Part shown: positions 6,887-13,768 of the stretch, piece by piece
Layout of the letters: every line of letters begins with the position of its first letter
Numbering within the stretch: the first letter of the stretch is position 1
Source of the DNA: an uncultured Anaerotignum sp.
GTDB taxonomy: Bacteria; Bacillota; Clostridia; Lachnospirales; Anaerotignaceae
Length of the DNA stretch: 28,570 bases
Reading direction: 5' to 3'
Assembly (NCBI RefSeq): GCF_934277605.1
Contig: NZ_CAKQVD010000023.1
Coordinates: 1 to 28,570, forward strand
Program-made: the position numbers and the translations under genes
The notes under the pieces: generated by a model
What the model saw: only the letters and a program-made list of their open reading frames with translations
Database searches by the model: none
Told to the model about the DNA's origin: nothing

Positions 6887-8422
6887 AATCCGATAAGTAT
6901 GATTTGTGCTGTCGTCGGTTTGCTGATTGGCGTCGCTGTCGGTATTGCATACCGTAAAAAAATCGCAGAGGGCAAGGTTGGTGTGGCTGAGGAAAGAGCC
7001 AACAAAATTGTTGAGGATGCGGTAAAGGATGCGGAGGCCAAAAAGAAGGAAATCCTTCTGGAAGCAAAGGAAGAGAGCATTAAGACAAAAAATGAACTGG
7101 AAAGAGAGGTTCGTGACAGAAGAAGCGAGCTTCAGAAAAATGAAAGACGTCTGTTCCAAAAAGAAGAAACTCTGGACAAAAAGGTTGAGGCTCTGGAAAG
7201 AAAAGAGGAGCATATGACCAAAAAGCTGGAGGATTTGGACAGACAGAAGGAAGAGGCAAAGGAGCTGAGAGAAAAACAGCTCAGAGAGCTGGAGAGAATC
7301 TCGGGACTGACCACCGAGGAGGCCAAGAATCACATTCTGGCTATGGTGGAAAACGATGTGAAACACGAGGCGACCTTGCTCATCAAGGAAACCGAAAGCA
7401 AGGCGAAGATGGAGGCGGAAAAACGCTCCAGAGAGATTGTTGCAAATGCAATCCAGCGTTGTGCGGTTGACCATGTGGCAGAAACAACGGTTTCCGTTGT
7501 GCAGCTGCCGAATGATGAAATGAAGGGACGTATCATCGGCCGTGAAGGCAGAAACATTCGTGCTTTGGAAACCCTGACAGGCATTGACCTGATTATTGAT
7601 GACACACCTGAGGCAGTCATCCTCTCCGGATTTGATCCGATCAGAAGGGAGATTGCAAGATTGGCTTTGGAAAAGCTGATTGTGGACGGGCGTGTGCATC
7701 CCTCTCGCATTGAGGAAATGGTGGAAAAGGCAAGAAAAGAAGTGGAAACAACAATCCGTGAGGAAGGCGAGGCAGCAACCTTCGACACAGGTGTCAACGG
7801 GCTGCATCCCGAACTGGTTAAGCTGTTGGGTAAGCTGAAATACCGCACCAGCTATGGACAGAACGTGCTGAAGCATTCCATCGAGGTATCCCATTTGGCA
7901 GGCCTGATGGCAGCGGAATTGGGTGTGGATGTGATTTTGGCAAAGCGTGCGGGCTTACTGCATGACATTGGCAAGAGCGTGGACCATGAAATGGAAGGCT
8001 CCCATGTCAGCATTGGCGTGGGCTTGCTGAAGCGTTATAAGGAAAACCATACGGTTATCAATGCGGTGGAGGCACATCATGGCGATGTGGAACCGCAGAG
8101 CATTATTGCGGTGCTTGTGCAGGCGGCAGATGCCATTTCTGCGGCAAGACCCGGCGCAAGACGTGAAACCTTGGAATCCTACATTAAGAGATTGCAGAAG
8201 CTGGAGGAAATTGCAGACAGCTTCAAGGGCGTTGAAAAATCTTTCGCAATTCAGGCAGGGCGTGAGCTGCGAATTATGATAGTACCTGAGGATGTGACAG
8301 ATGAGGGTATGACACTTCTGGCAAGAGAAATTGCCAAGAAGATTGAGGAAGAGCTGGAATACCCCGGTCAGATTAAGGTAAATCTGGTGAGAGAAACCAG
8401 AGCCGTGGAATACGCAAAATAA
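6875..8422 (+). CDS. rny: Ribonuclease Y
   Basis: RNase Y is the membrane-bound endoribonuclease that starts bulk mRNA decay in many Firmicutes. Domains in order, numbered from GTG 6875: an N-terminal membrane segment (about 7-26); a long charged coiled coil (about 30-190); a KH RNA-binding domain with GRIIGREGRNIRA (about 215-275); and an HD phosphohydrolase domain with the catalytic pair His363-Asp364 in LLHDIGKSVDHE. The length of 515 aa is typical. I give the GTG as the conservative boundary, but it overlaps the ribosome binding site, and ATT 6884 is better placed; the proteins differ by only three residues. It has its own promoter and terminator. In many Clostridia rny sits next to recA-recX; here recX is about 2.3 kb downstream, beyond an accessory stretch. 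Confidence 0.96.
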   Translation: MFFINPISMICAVVGLLIGVAVGIAYRKKIAEGKVGVAEERANKIVEDAVKDAEAKKKEILLEAKEESIKTKNELEREVRDRRSELQKNERRLFQKEETLDKKVEALERKEEHMTKKLEDLDRQKEEAKELREKQLRELERISGLTTEEAKNHILAMVENDVKHEATLLIKETESKAKMEAEKRSREIVANAIQRCAVDHVAETTVSVVQLPNDEMKGRIIGREGRNIRALETLTGIDLIIDDTPEAVILSGFDPIRREIARLALEKLIVDGRVHPSRIEEMVEKARKEVETTIREEGEAATFDTGVNGLHPELVKLLGKLKYRTSYGQNVLKHSIEVSHLAGLMAAELGVDVILAKRAGLLHDIGKSVDHEMEGSHVSIGVGLLKRYKENHTVINAVEAHHGDVEPQSIIAVLVQAADAISAARPGARRETLESYIKRLQKLEEIADSFKGVEKSFAIQAGRELRIMIVPEDVTDEGMTLLAREIAKKIEEELEYPGQIKVNLVRETRAVEYAK

Positions 8423-8439
8423 TTTTAACACCTGAAACA

Positions 8440-8471
8440 AAAGAGTCATTCGGAAGCGGATGGCTCTTTTT
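8440..8471 (+). terminator. Intrinsic terminator after rny
   Basis: A 12-bp stem (8440-8451 with 8458-8469, two G-T wobbles) has a 6-base loop and ends in TTTTT. It lies directly after the rny stop codon. Confidence 0.85.
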
Positions 8472-8497
8472 GGTATTTTGATGAAGGAGGAAGCAGC

Positions 8498-8869
8498 ATG
8501 ACGATTGATACCTTTTCTTTCAGATATGCCGATACGGCAGGGTTTATGGAATGGTTCCGCTATAACCCGGCGCAGGGGCTTTGGATTGACAAATGCGATG
8601 GGGAAATGCAGGCGAAGCGGTGCCAAATGACGGCAGAGGCGCTTGCGGAGCTGGAGGAAATCATCCGTGCAAACAAAATTGATGCTTGGAATGATTTTTG
8701 CAAGCTGGATTTGTGTATGTGCAGCGGAAATAGCTGGACGCTCCATGTGACCTATAAGGAAAGCAGAGACGAATATATCCATGCGATGGGGCATAGCGAG
8801 GGGCCTGCGGGCTTTGCGGAGGGCAAGCGGGCGATGGAACAATTTTTTGCACGATATCTTTCGGAATGA
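8498..8869 (+). CDS. Hypothetical protein, 123 aa
   Basis: I do not recognise this protein. It has no signal peptide or membrane segment and should be cytoplasmic. Its layout is a short beta-rich start (TIDTFSFRYAD), a helical middle (LAELEEIIRANKIDAWNDF) with a Cys-rich turn (KLDLCMCSGNSW), and a C-terminal helix (GKRAMEQFFARYL). The pattern of a beta strand, then a helix ending in a W-x-x-F turn, then a strand beginning with a small-residue loop recalls small uncharacterised Firmicutes families, but I cannot name one. ATG 8498 has a clear AAGGAGGAAG ribosome binding site. The gene follows the rny terminator, and its own stop codon overlaps the first copy of the duplicated terminator hairpin. 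Confidence 0.75.
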   Translation: MTIDTFSFRYADTAGFMEWFRYNPAQGLWIDKCDGEMQAKRCQMTAEALAELEEIIRANKIDAWNDFCKLDLCMCSGNSWTLHVTYKESRDEYIHAMGHSEGPAGFAEGKRAMEQFFARYLSE

Positions 8870-8891
8870 GCCGTGGGGATTCCTACGGCTT
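8867..8891 (+). repeat. Left copy of a 25-bp direct repeat, a terminator hairpin lacking its T run
   Basis: This 25-base sequence includes the stop codon of the preceding gene and forms the hairpin AGCCGT...ACGGCT with two inner G-C pairs. The identical 25 bases recur at 9100-9124. Here the hairpin is followed by the repeat element instead of a T run, so it may no longer terminate well. Confidence 0.85.
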
Positions 8892-9099
8892 AAGGTGTCG
8901 ACAAGGTCGACACCCTAAGTCGAAATCAGGATTTCGACTTGCTAAGACAGAGGAATAAACAGACGAGTTCCATCAGCTTAAAAGCCTCGAAACTCGCTGT
9001 TTTCCTCGTCGGAAATGAATTCCGACTGCGGATTCCATTTGGGAAACGGATTGGTTTCCCAAACCCTTCCGCTGCTTCAAAATTATTTTGTCTACAATC
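8892..9099 (+). repeat. Palindromic repeat element, copy 1 (short form, about 208 bp)
   Basis: This non-coding element consists mostly of perfect hairpins: GGTGTCGAC/GTCGACACC (8894-8902/8906-8914), an 11-bp stem AAGTCGAAATC/GATTTCGACTT (8917-8927/8930-8940), TTTCC/GGAAA (9001-9005/9011-9015) and a 10-bp stem TTTGGGAAAC/GTTTCCCAAA (9038-9047/9054-9063). Three blocks recur in inverted orientation at 25200-25576: 8944-8993 (49 of 50 identical), 9022-9047 (26 of 26) and about 9054-9102 (with a few substitutions and one indel). There are no terminal inverted repeats and no ORF. It is flanked by 25-bp direct repeats, as if it had been inserted. Confidence 0.85.
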
Positions 9100-9128
9100 T
9101 GAGCCGTGGGGATTCCTACGGCTTTTTT
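9100..9128 (+). terminator. Right copy of the direct repeat, complete intrinsic terminator
   Basis: This is the same 25 bases as at 8867-8891, here followed by TTTTTT (9123-9128), so it is a complete terminator. It was probably the original terminator of the 8498-8869 gene before the element separated the two. Confidence 0.8.
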
Positions 9129-9169
9129 ATATGGAGAAAATATCGGGGATTCTGCAAAGGACGGCTTTT

Positions 9170-9197
9170 TTGTGATGTATACGTTATTTGATATAAA
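9170..9197 (+). promoter_or_regulatory. Candidate promoter for the small membrane-protein genes
   Basis: TTGTGA (9170-9175) and TATAAA (9192-9197) are 16 bases apart. This is the best candidate in the 214 bases between the repeat terminator and the next gene, which otherwise hold only AT-rich sequence with no clear feature. Confidence 0.35.
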
Positions 9198-9342
9198 GAG
9201 GACTTATTTCTTATAAATTTCTTAATTTTCACGGAGGGAGAAGGGTTTGTGATTCCATTTTCTTTACAGAAACAGAATTTTATTATATGCTCGAAGTAGG
9301 AAAACGCGATTGCGGAGGGTTGCAAAGGAGGGAATGGATGGA

Positions 9343-9537
9343 ATGAAGATGATAAAAACGCGAAAGGGTGCTTTGCTTCTGATTTTCTTTTCACCGATAC
9401 TCAGTTGGATTGTTTCATTCCTATATGATCTGGTCGGATTTGCCGATACAATGCTGCCTTGGCTTCTGACGGATATTTCTATAAAAATTATCGGTGTTTG
9501 CATCTTCGCAGAACAGTTGAAGGATAAATCGGAATAG
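9343..9537 (+). CDS. Small hypothetical membrane protein, 64 aa
   Basis: The sequence has a basic start (MKMIKTRKG) followed by two likely membrane segments, about residues 9-27 (ALLLIFFSPILSWIVSFLY) and 35-54 (LPWLLTDISIKIIGVCIFA), and a short charged tail. I cannot assign a family. ATG 9343 is preferred because AAAGGAGGG lies about 10 bases upstream; in-frame ATG 9334 is too close to it, and TTG 9310 has no good site. It is the first of four closely spaced genes. Confidence 0.55.
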   Translation: MKMIKTRKGALLLIFFSPILSWIVSFLYDLVGFADTMLPWLLTDISIKIIGVCIFAEQLKDKSE

Positions 9538-9557
9538 AAAACAAGGGGGGGATGGCA

Positions 9558-10211
9558 ATGCAGAGACAGAGAAAATGGGCGATTGGCATTTTGCTGTGCA
9601 TCGTGGCGGTGCTTCTTGCAATCTGGGTTGGCGTGGCAAAGGATGAGAAGGACGGAGACAGGGAGAGTCTGTATGAAAATGAGGATTACGGCCTTGGGTT
9701 TTGGATGCCGCAGGGTTATACGGAGGATCCGTTTTATATTTCCGACATGGAAACGGACGGAAATGGGCTGATGGTCGAATTTTTTGCACCGGAGGCAGAT
9801 ATGCAGATTTTCTCCTTCTGGTATCTGGATAAGGCGTACTGGGAAAATGAGGTCAAGGAAAGCTATTCCGGGATGTATCGACAGGTTTATGCGGATGAGG
9901 AACGGGTGCTGCTCTGCGTTTTTGTGACGGATGTGCAGTATGATCCGGAGAATCGGGAGAAAAAGAAGGAATATGAAAAATTGCATGACTTACAGGATGA
10001 AATGTGCGACAGCTATTATTTCTTTGATGTGCCGGAACGGGGCGAGCCTGTGGGCGAGATGCCGCAGTTTGATATTCCGGAAGGGGATGCGCATATTACG
10101 GGAGCCGTTGTTGTGCATGATGACAAGGGATACGCTTTGACGAAAGAGGAATATCTGTTTTTGGAAAATGGCGGCGACGTTGAGGAGATCCGAAAGGAGA
10201 AAGAAAAATGA
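9558..10211 (+). CDS. Hypothetical protein with N-terminal membrane anchor, 217 aa
   Basis: One N-terminal hydrophobic segment (about residues 7-26, WAIGILLCIVAVLLAIWVG) is followed by an acidic, soluble domain that should lie outside the membrane. No lipobox is visible around the single Cys in that segment. The domain is rich in aromatic and acidic residues (YGLGFWMPQGY, SFWYLDKAYWENE, MCDSYYFFDVPE) with a charged C-terminus. I do not recognise the family. ATG 9558 is chosen over ATG 9552 because it stands 6 bases behind AAGGGGGGG. The gene overlaps the next start by four bases (ATGA), which points to translational coupling. Confidence 0.7.
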   Translation: MQRQRKWAIGILLCIVAVLLAIWVGVAKDEKDGDRESLYENEDYGLGFWMPQGYTEDPFYISDMETDGNGLMVEFFAPEADMQIFSFWYLDKAYWENEVKESYSGMYRQVYADEERVLLCVFVTDVQYDPENREKKKEYEKLHDLQDEMCDSYYFFDVPERGEPVGEMPQFDIPEGDAHITGAVVVHDDKGYALTKEEYLFLENGGDVEEIRKEKEK

Positions 10212-10417
10212 AACGGTTGCAGTTGATTCTTTCGATAGGCTTTCTGACACTGGGATTATCCCTGTCGGTTGGGTTGGCATATATCAGATATGGACTGGAC
10301 AAAGTGAGTGGAACTTTTTTTAATGATGTCGGGAAGTATATGCCGGTGTGGCTGATTGTGTTGATTGTGCTTTCCTTCCTGGTTCAGTTGGGAATTATAT
10401 TTTATAAGGACGAATAA
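10208..10417 (+). CDS. Small hypothetical membrane protein, 69 aa
   Basis: There are two predicted membrane segments, about residues 5-25 (QLILSIGFLTLGLSLSVGLAY) and 44-65 (MPVWLIVLIVLSFLVQLGIIFY), joined by a short loop, with a charged last tripeptide KDE. No family is recognised. Its start overlaps the stop of the 217-aa anchored protein, so the two may be made in fixed ratio and act together. Confidence 0.6.
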   Translation: MKRLQLILSIGFLTLGLSLSVGLAYIRYGLDKVSGTFFNDVGKYMPVWLIVLIVLSFLVQLGIIFYKDE

Positions 10418-10434
10418 CGAAAAGGAGAATGCTT

Positions 10435-10650
10435 ATGAAATGTCCGATTTGCGGTGGAGAAATGCAGGAGGGCTTCCTTGGAAGCGGTCACGAGATTGTA
10501 TGGACACCGCAGCCGGGAAAAATAAAATTGCCACGGAACACAAAGGGAGCGGAGCGATTGGAAAGAAATGAGGAGATGCCGTTCTGGTGGGCGTATTATT
10601 ATGTGAATGCAAAACGATGTGAAAAATGCGGATTGATTCTGACAAGATAG
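10435..10650 (+). CDS. Small zinc-ribbon protein (DUF6487-like), 71 aa
   Basis: Two knuckles, CPIC at residues 3-6 and CEKC near the C-terminus, should bind one zinc ion. Between them, EMQEGFLGSG and IVWTPQPGK resemble the small PF20097/DUF6487 family, whose function is unknown. ATG 10435 is preferred over ATG 10429 because it has a proper distance (7 bases) from AAAGGAG. It is the last gene of the four-gene run and is followed by a terminator. Confidence 0.7.
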   Translation: MKCPICGGEMQEGFLGSGHEIVWTPQPGKIKLPRNTKGAERLERNEEMPFWWAYYYVNAKRCEKCGLILTR

Positions 10651-10661
10651 ATTTGATGAAA

Positions 10662-10703
10662 AAAGCCCTCTTTGCCGACTTCGGCGAGGGGGCTGTTTTA
10701 TTT
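10662..10703 (+). terminator. Intrinsic terminator after the zinc-ribbon gene
   Basis: An interrupted stem, AGCCCTC with GAGGGGGCT, has an inner GCCG/CGGC hairpin and is followed by TTTTATTTT. It ends the four-gene accessory run just before the recX promoter. Confidence 0.7.
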
Positions 10704-10715
10704 TGTGGGAGGATA

Positions 10716-10724
10716 TGCTATAAT
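10716..10724 (+). promoter_or_regulatory. Extended -10 promoter for recX
   Basis: TGCTATAAT is a perfect extended -10 element (TGnTATAAT). The -35 region overlaps the preceding terminator and is poor, as is common with extended -10 promoters. Transcription would start about 30 bases before the recX start. Confidence 0.65.
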
Positions 10725-10758
10725 AATTTATTAAAATGATTTGAAAGGAGGCAGTGCC

Positions 10759-11382
10759 ATGCGGATTACGGCCATCACGCAGCAGAAGCGTGACCCAAGC
10801 AGATATAACATTTTCATTGACGGCGCATACGCCTTTGCACTGCCCATGCAGGATATTCTGTATTTCAAGCTGAAGGAGGGGCAGGAGGCGGCGGAGGAGA
10901 CGATTGCCTTTATCCGCAAAAACCTGATTTACATTCAGGCGCAGGATACGGCCTTGCGTTTCCTTGGCTACAAAATGCGGACGGTGCAGGAGATTCGGCA
11001 AAAGCTTCTGGAAAAGGAGTTTGCGGAGGATGTGATTGCACAGGTGCTTGCCTTTCTGGAAAAATACGGCTATGCGGATGACAGGGACTATTGCCGCAGA
11101 TATATCAGAGAAAGGCTGCGGCTGAAGCCGAAAAGCGGCTATGCGCTCGGACTGGAGCTGCGGCAGAGGGGAATTTCCTCCCGTATCATTGAGGAAGTGC
11201 TTGCGGAAACGGAGATTGACGAGGCGAGCGATGCCCTGCGGTGGTTGGAGAAAAAAAGCCGCGGACAATGGCCGCCCGAAAACGAAAAGAAGAAAAAGCA
11301 GCTATTTGATTTTTTACTGCGGAAGGGCTATTCCTACGATATCATCAGGGAGGCATTTCGGCAGATGGCGGAACGGAGGTGA
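10759..11382 (+). CDS. recX: Regulatory protein RecX
   Basis: RecX binds RecA filaments and limits their activity in the cytoplasm. The 207-aa protein shows the three-helix repeats of the family: AQDTALRFLGYKMRTVQEIRQKL, the DDRDYCRRYIRERLRLKPKSG block (YADD-x-Y-x-R-x-Y is a RecX hallmark), and ELRQRGISSRIIEEVL. ATG 10759 is chosen over TTG 10741 because GAAAGGAGG lies 7 bases upstream of it. recA is not in the window. The TPR gene starts 6 bases after the stop, so the two form an operon. Confidence 0.93.
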   Translation: MRITAITQQKRDPSRYNIFIDGAYAFALPMQDILYFKLKEGQEAAEETIAFIRKNLIYIQAQDTALRFLGYKMRTVQEIRQKLLEKEFAEDVIAQVLAFLEKYGYADDRDYCRRYIRERLRLKPKSGYALGLELRQRGISSRIIEEVLAETEIDEASDALRWLEKKSRGQWPPENEKKKKQLFDFLLRKGYSYDIIREAFRQMAERR

Positions 11383-11388
11383 AGGGAA

Positions 11389-13638
11389 ATGGCATTTTAT
11401 ATCGGCGAAATGAAGAAGGTGCGAAACAGCTTTTTTGAGGCCTATCGGGATGGGGAATACAAAAAGGCGATTCTTCTGGGAAGGCATTTATTGCAGATTT
11501 ATGCCGAGAACAATGACTGCGACTGCATTGAATATGCGGTGGATTTGAGCAACCTGGCGCAGGTGTTTGACCGCTTGCAGATGTTTGAGCAGGCAGAAGG
11601 CTATTATCAGCAGGCGGCGGAGCTGAAAAAACACTGTGGCGGCGAAAGCCTTTCCTATGCGGATACGCTGAACAACCTTGCAATCGTATACAACCAAACG
11701 AACCGACAGGCAGAGGCTCTGCGTTTACATGAGAAGGTTTTGGGAATCCGTGAGGCGAAGCTTGGCAGGGGACATACGGATGTTTTGCACAGTCTCTATC
11801 ATTTGGGGAATACATACGAGCTGTTGGGGGAATATGACAGGGCGATTGGATATCACACAGAGGTGCTGAAGAACAACAGCTTTTCGCCGCTTGATTTGGC
11901 AGATGTGCATGGGGCACTTGCCAGAGCCTATGAGGCGAAGGGGAATTACAAAAAGGCAATCTATTATTATGAGGTTTGTCTGGATTTGATTGAGAAGGCA
12001 CGGGGCTGTGATACGTTTTATTACATGATGACTGTGCTGACCCTGGCGGCTGTCTGCGAGAAGGCAGGGCTGCTCGATTTGGCTGTGGAATATTGCGAGA
12101 GGGCGGTGGAAATCCGCAGAGAGCTGATGAGTGCAGACCATTTGGATTTTATGAACAGCTTAAATTCCTTGGCGGCATTATGCTGCAAGAGCGGGCAATA
12201 TGACAAGGCATTGGAGCTGCACAAGGAGGTACTTGAGATTGTGGAGCGGATGCTGGGGAAGGAGCATATTTTTTATGCGGATGCCCTCGGCAATTTGAGC
12301 GTGGATTACGGCGGCAAGAAGGAATATAAGAAGGCGTTGGCACTGAGCAAAAAGGCACTGAACCGAAAAACAGAGCTTTTGGGCGAAGGGGACCCGCAGG
12401 TTGCGGCGTGCCAAATGGCGTTGGGAACGCTTTATGAGGGCATGGGCAAGACGGAGGAGGCATTGCAGTGCTTTACGGCGGCGGCAGAAATCCGCAGTGG
12501 CTTGGAGGAAGGCAAAAACACCGCCTATGCGGACACGCTGACAGCCATCGGCAAGCTTTATGAGGGGCAAAAGGCGTATGCGTGGGCGGAGAAATATGTC
12601 ACAAGGGCAATCGAGGTGCGAAGGGCTTGCGGAGACGAAAAAAGCGGGATGTACCTTTGGTGCTTGCATTTGCTTGCGGAAATCAAGCGACAGCAGGGCG
12701 ATTTTGAGACTGCTGTCGGCTATTGCCGGACGGCGGCAGAGATTGCCGAGAAGCGCTTTGGCGAGACACACCCGAGCTATGCGGCTGCCTTGGAAAAGCT
12801 GGGGCTTATCGAGGAGGCGGCAGGCGACTTTGCAAAGGCAGAGCTGTATTTCTACAAAACGGCGGAGATTCGCAAGGAAATGCTGGATGAGGATAATCCG
12901 CTTTATCTGGGAGCCCTGGAGAGTTTGGCGAGAGTGCTGGTAAAGCAGAAGAAATACAAAAGAGCAATCGAGCTGTATCAGGAAAAAAATGATTTGAATT
13001 TTGAGGAAACACCGCAGGAGCAGATGGCGGCGGCAAATAATTTGCTTGCGATTGCCAACTGCTACAAGCTATCGGGGGTTGAGGAAAAGGCGGCGGCGTA
13101 TTTTGCGGAGGCAGAGGCAAAGCAGCGGCGCAGCGGCTTAGAGATGGACGAAATTTATGAAAAGCGCAGGGCGTTTTATTTACAGCAGGGCTTGGAGAGG
13201 ACAATGCCGCCCAAGCCGATGGGCAAGGATGCGCAGAAGGAGCTGGAATATTACAGTGCGGTGGCGCTTTCCATTCGCAGCAAAGAGGGCGAAGGGCCTG
13301 CCTTTGCCAAGGCACTTTTGAAAACGGCTGCCCTGCACGCCAAGCTGGGACACCAACGGGATACGGAGACACTGCTTGACCGTGTGCTTTCCATCGGGGC
13401 AAGGGATGGAATTTTTACAACCGCCTATGGCAGACTTTGTGACCGTGCAGGCAGAATTTATGCACAGGCAGGCAGCAAAAGCAAGGCGGAGGCAACCCTC
13501 AGGAGAGCATATCAGATTCAGAGCGTGACGGAAAAATGTATGACGGTGCAGGGACATTCGCTCTTGCTGCGGCTATTGCAGGAGAAGGGCGATGAAAAAG
13601 CTTATTTTGCAGTAAAAAATGACGGAAAATTGGAATAA
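11389..13638 (+). CDS. Large tetratricopeptide-repeat protein, 749 aa
   Basis: Nearly the whole protein consists of TPR units of the kinesin-light-chain type with a period near 42 residues. Recurring signatures are YADTLNNLAIVY, HLGNTYELLGEYDRAI, FMNSLNSLAALC, YADALGNLSVDYGGKKEYKKAL and YAAALEKLGLIEEAAGDFAKAE. I count at least ten repeats, then a less regular C-terminal 150 residues. There is no signal peptide, TM or enzymatic domain, so it is probably a cytoplasmic scaffold for protein-protein contacts. ATG 11389 follows GGAGGTGAAGGG, which overlaps the end of recX, implying coupled translation. No terminator is visible between it and the rplU promoter, so read-through into the ribosomal genes is possible. 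Its partner is unknown. Confidence 0.85.
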   Translation: MAFYIGEMKKVRNSFFEAYRDGEYKKAILLGRHLLQIYAENNDCDCIEYAVDLSNLAQVFDRLQMFEQAEGYYQQAAELKKHCGGESLSYADTLNNLAIVYNQTNRQAEALRLHEKVLGIREAKLGRGHTDVLHSLYHLGNTYELLGEYDRAIGYHTEVLKNNSFSPLDLADVHGALARAYEAKGNYKKAIYYYEVCLDLIEKARGCDTFYYMMTVLTLAAVCEKAGLLDLAVEYCERAVEIRRELMSADHLDFMNSLNSLAALCCKSGQYDKALELHKEVLEIVERMLGKEHIFYADALGNLSVDYGGKKEYKKALALSKKALNRKTELLGEGDPQVAACQMALGTLYEGMGKTEEALQCFTAAAEIRSGLEEGKNTAYADTLTAIGKLYEGQKAYAWAEKYVTRAIEVRRACGDEKSGMYLWCLHLLAEIKRQQGDFETAVGYCRTAAEIAEKRFGETHPSYAAALEKLGLIEEAAGDFAKAELYFYKTAEIRKEMLDEDNPLYLGALESLARVLVKQKKYKRAIELYQEKNDLNFEETPQEQMAAANNLLAIANCYKLSGVEEKAAAYFAEAEAKQRRSGLEMDEIYEKRRAFYLQQGLERTMPPKPMGKDAQKELEYYSAVALSIRSKEGEGPAFAKALLKTAALHAKLGHQRDTETLLDRVLSIGARDGIFTTAYGRLCDRAGRIYAQAGSKSKAEATLRRAYQIQSVTEKCMTVQGHSLLLRLLQEKGDEKAYFAVKNDGKLE

Positions 13639-13643
13639 TTCAG

Positions 13644-13672
13644 TTGACAGGAGCTTTTCCGTGTGGTAGTAT
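13644..13672 (+). promoter_or_regulatory. Promoter of the rplU-prp-rpmA operon
   Basis: A perfect -35 TTGACA (13644-13649), 17-base spacing and an extended -10 TGGTAGTAT (hexamer 13667-13672). It starts 5 bases after the TPR stop codon. The strong -35 plus extended -10 fits a highly expressed ribosomal operon. Confidence 0.8.
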
Positions 13673-13678
13673 ATTGAA

Positions 13679-13768
13679 GTATGTTCAGCCGCATGGAGAG
13701 GTTTGAGAAAATCGGAGAAAGGCTCCGGTTGCCGTATCCAGCGAGTAAAATTGCGAGGAGGTGTCAAC
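13679..13768 (+). promoter_or_regulatory. 5' leader of rplU, possible L21-type regulatory leader
   Basis: The promoter leaves a leader of about 90 bases with some pairing potential (CGGAG/CTCCG around a 5-base loop near 13712-13726) before the strong GAGGAGGTG site. Many Firmicutes carry an L21 leader RNA at this place. I can support the position but not a match to the known fold. Confidence 0.35.

Noticed and set aside
6815..7894. 359-aa open frame antisense to rny
   Set aside because: It overlaps the RNase Y coiled coil and KH region; its Phe/Leu/Ser-rich sequence is the complement of Glu/Lys codons and there is no ribosome binding site or promoter.
8892..9099. CRISPR array or IS remnant at the repeat element
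   Set aside because: There are no regularly spaced direct repeats with unique spacers, no transposase fragment and no terminal inverted repeats; the repeated units are hairpins within one element.
13703..13768. N-terminally extended L21 from the ATG at 13703
   Set aside because: The 22 extra residues are translated leader without homology; the strong ribosome binding site serves ATG 13769, where the conserved MYAIIETGG begins.
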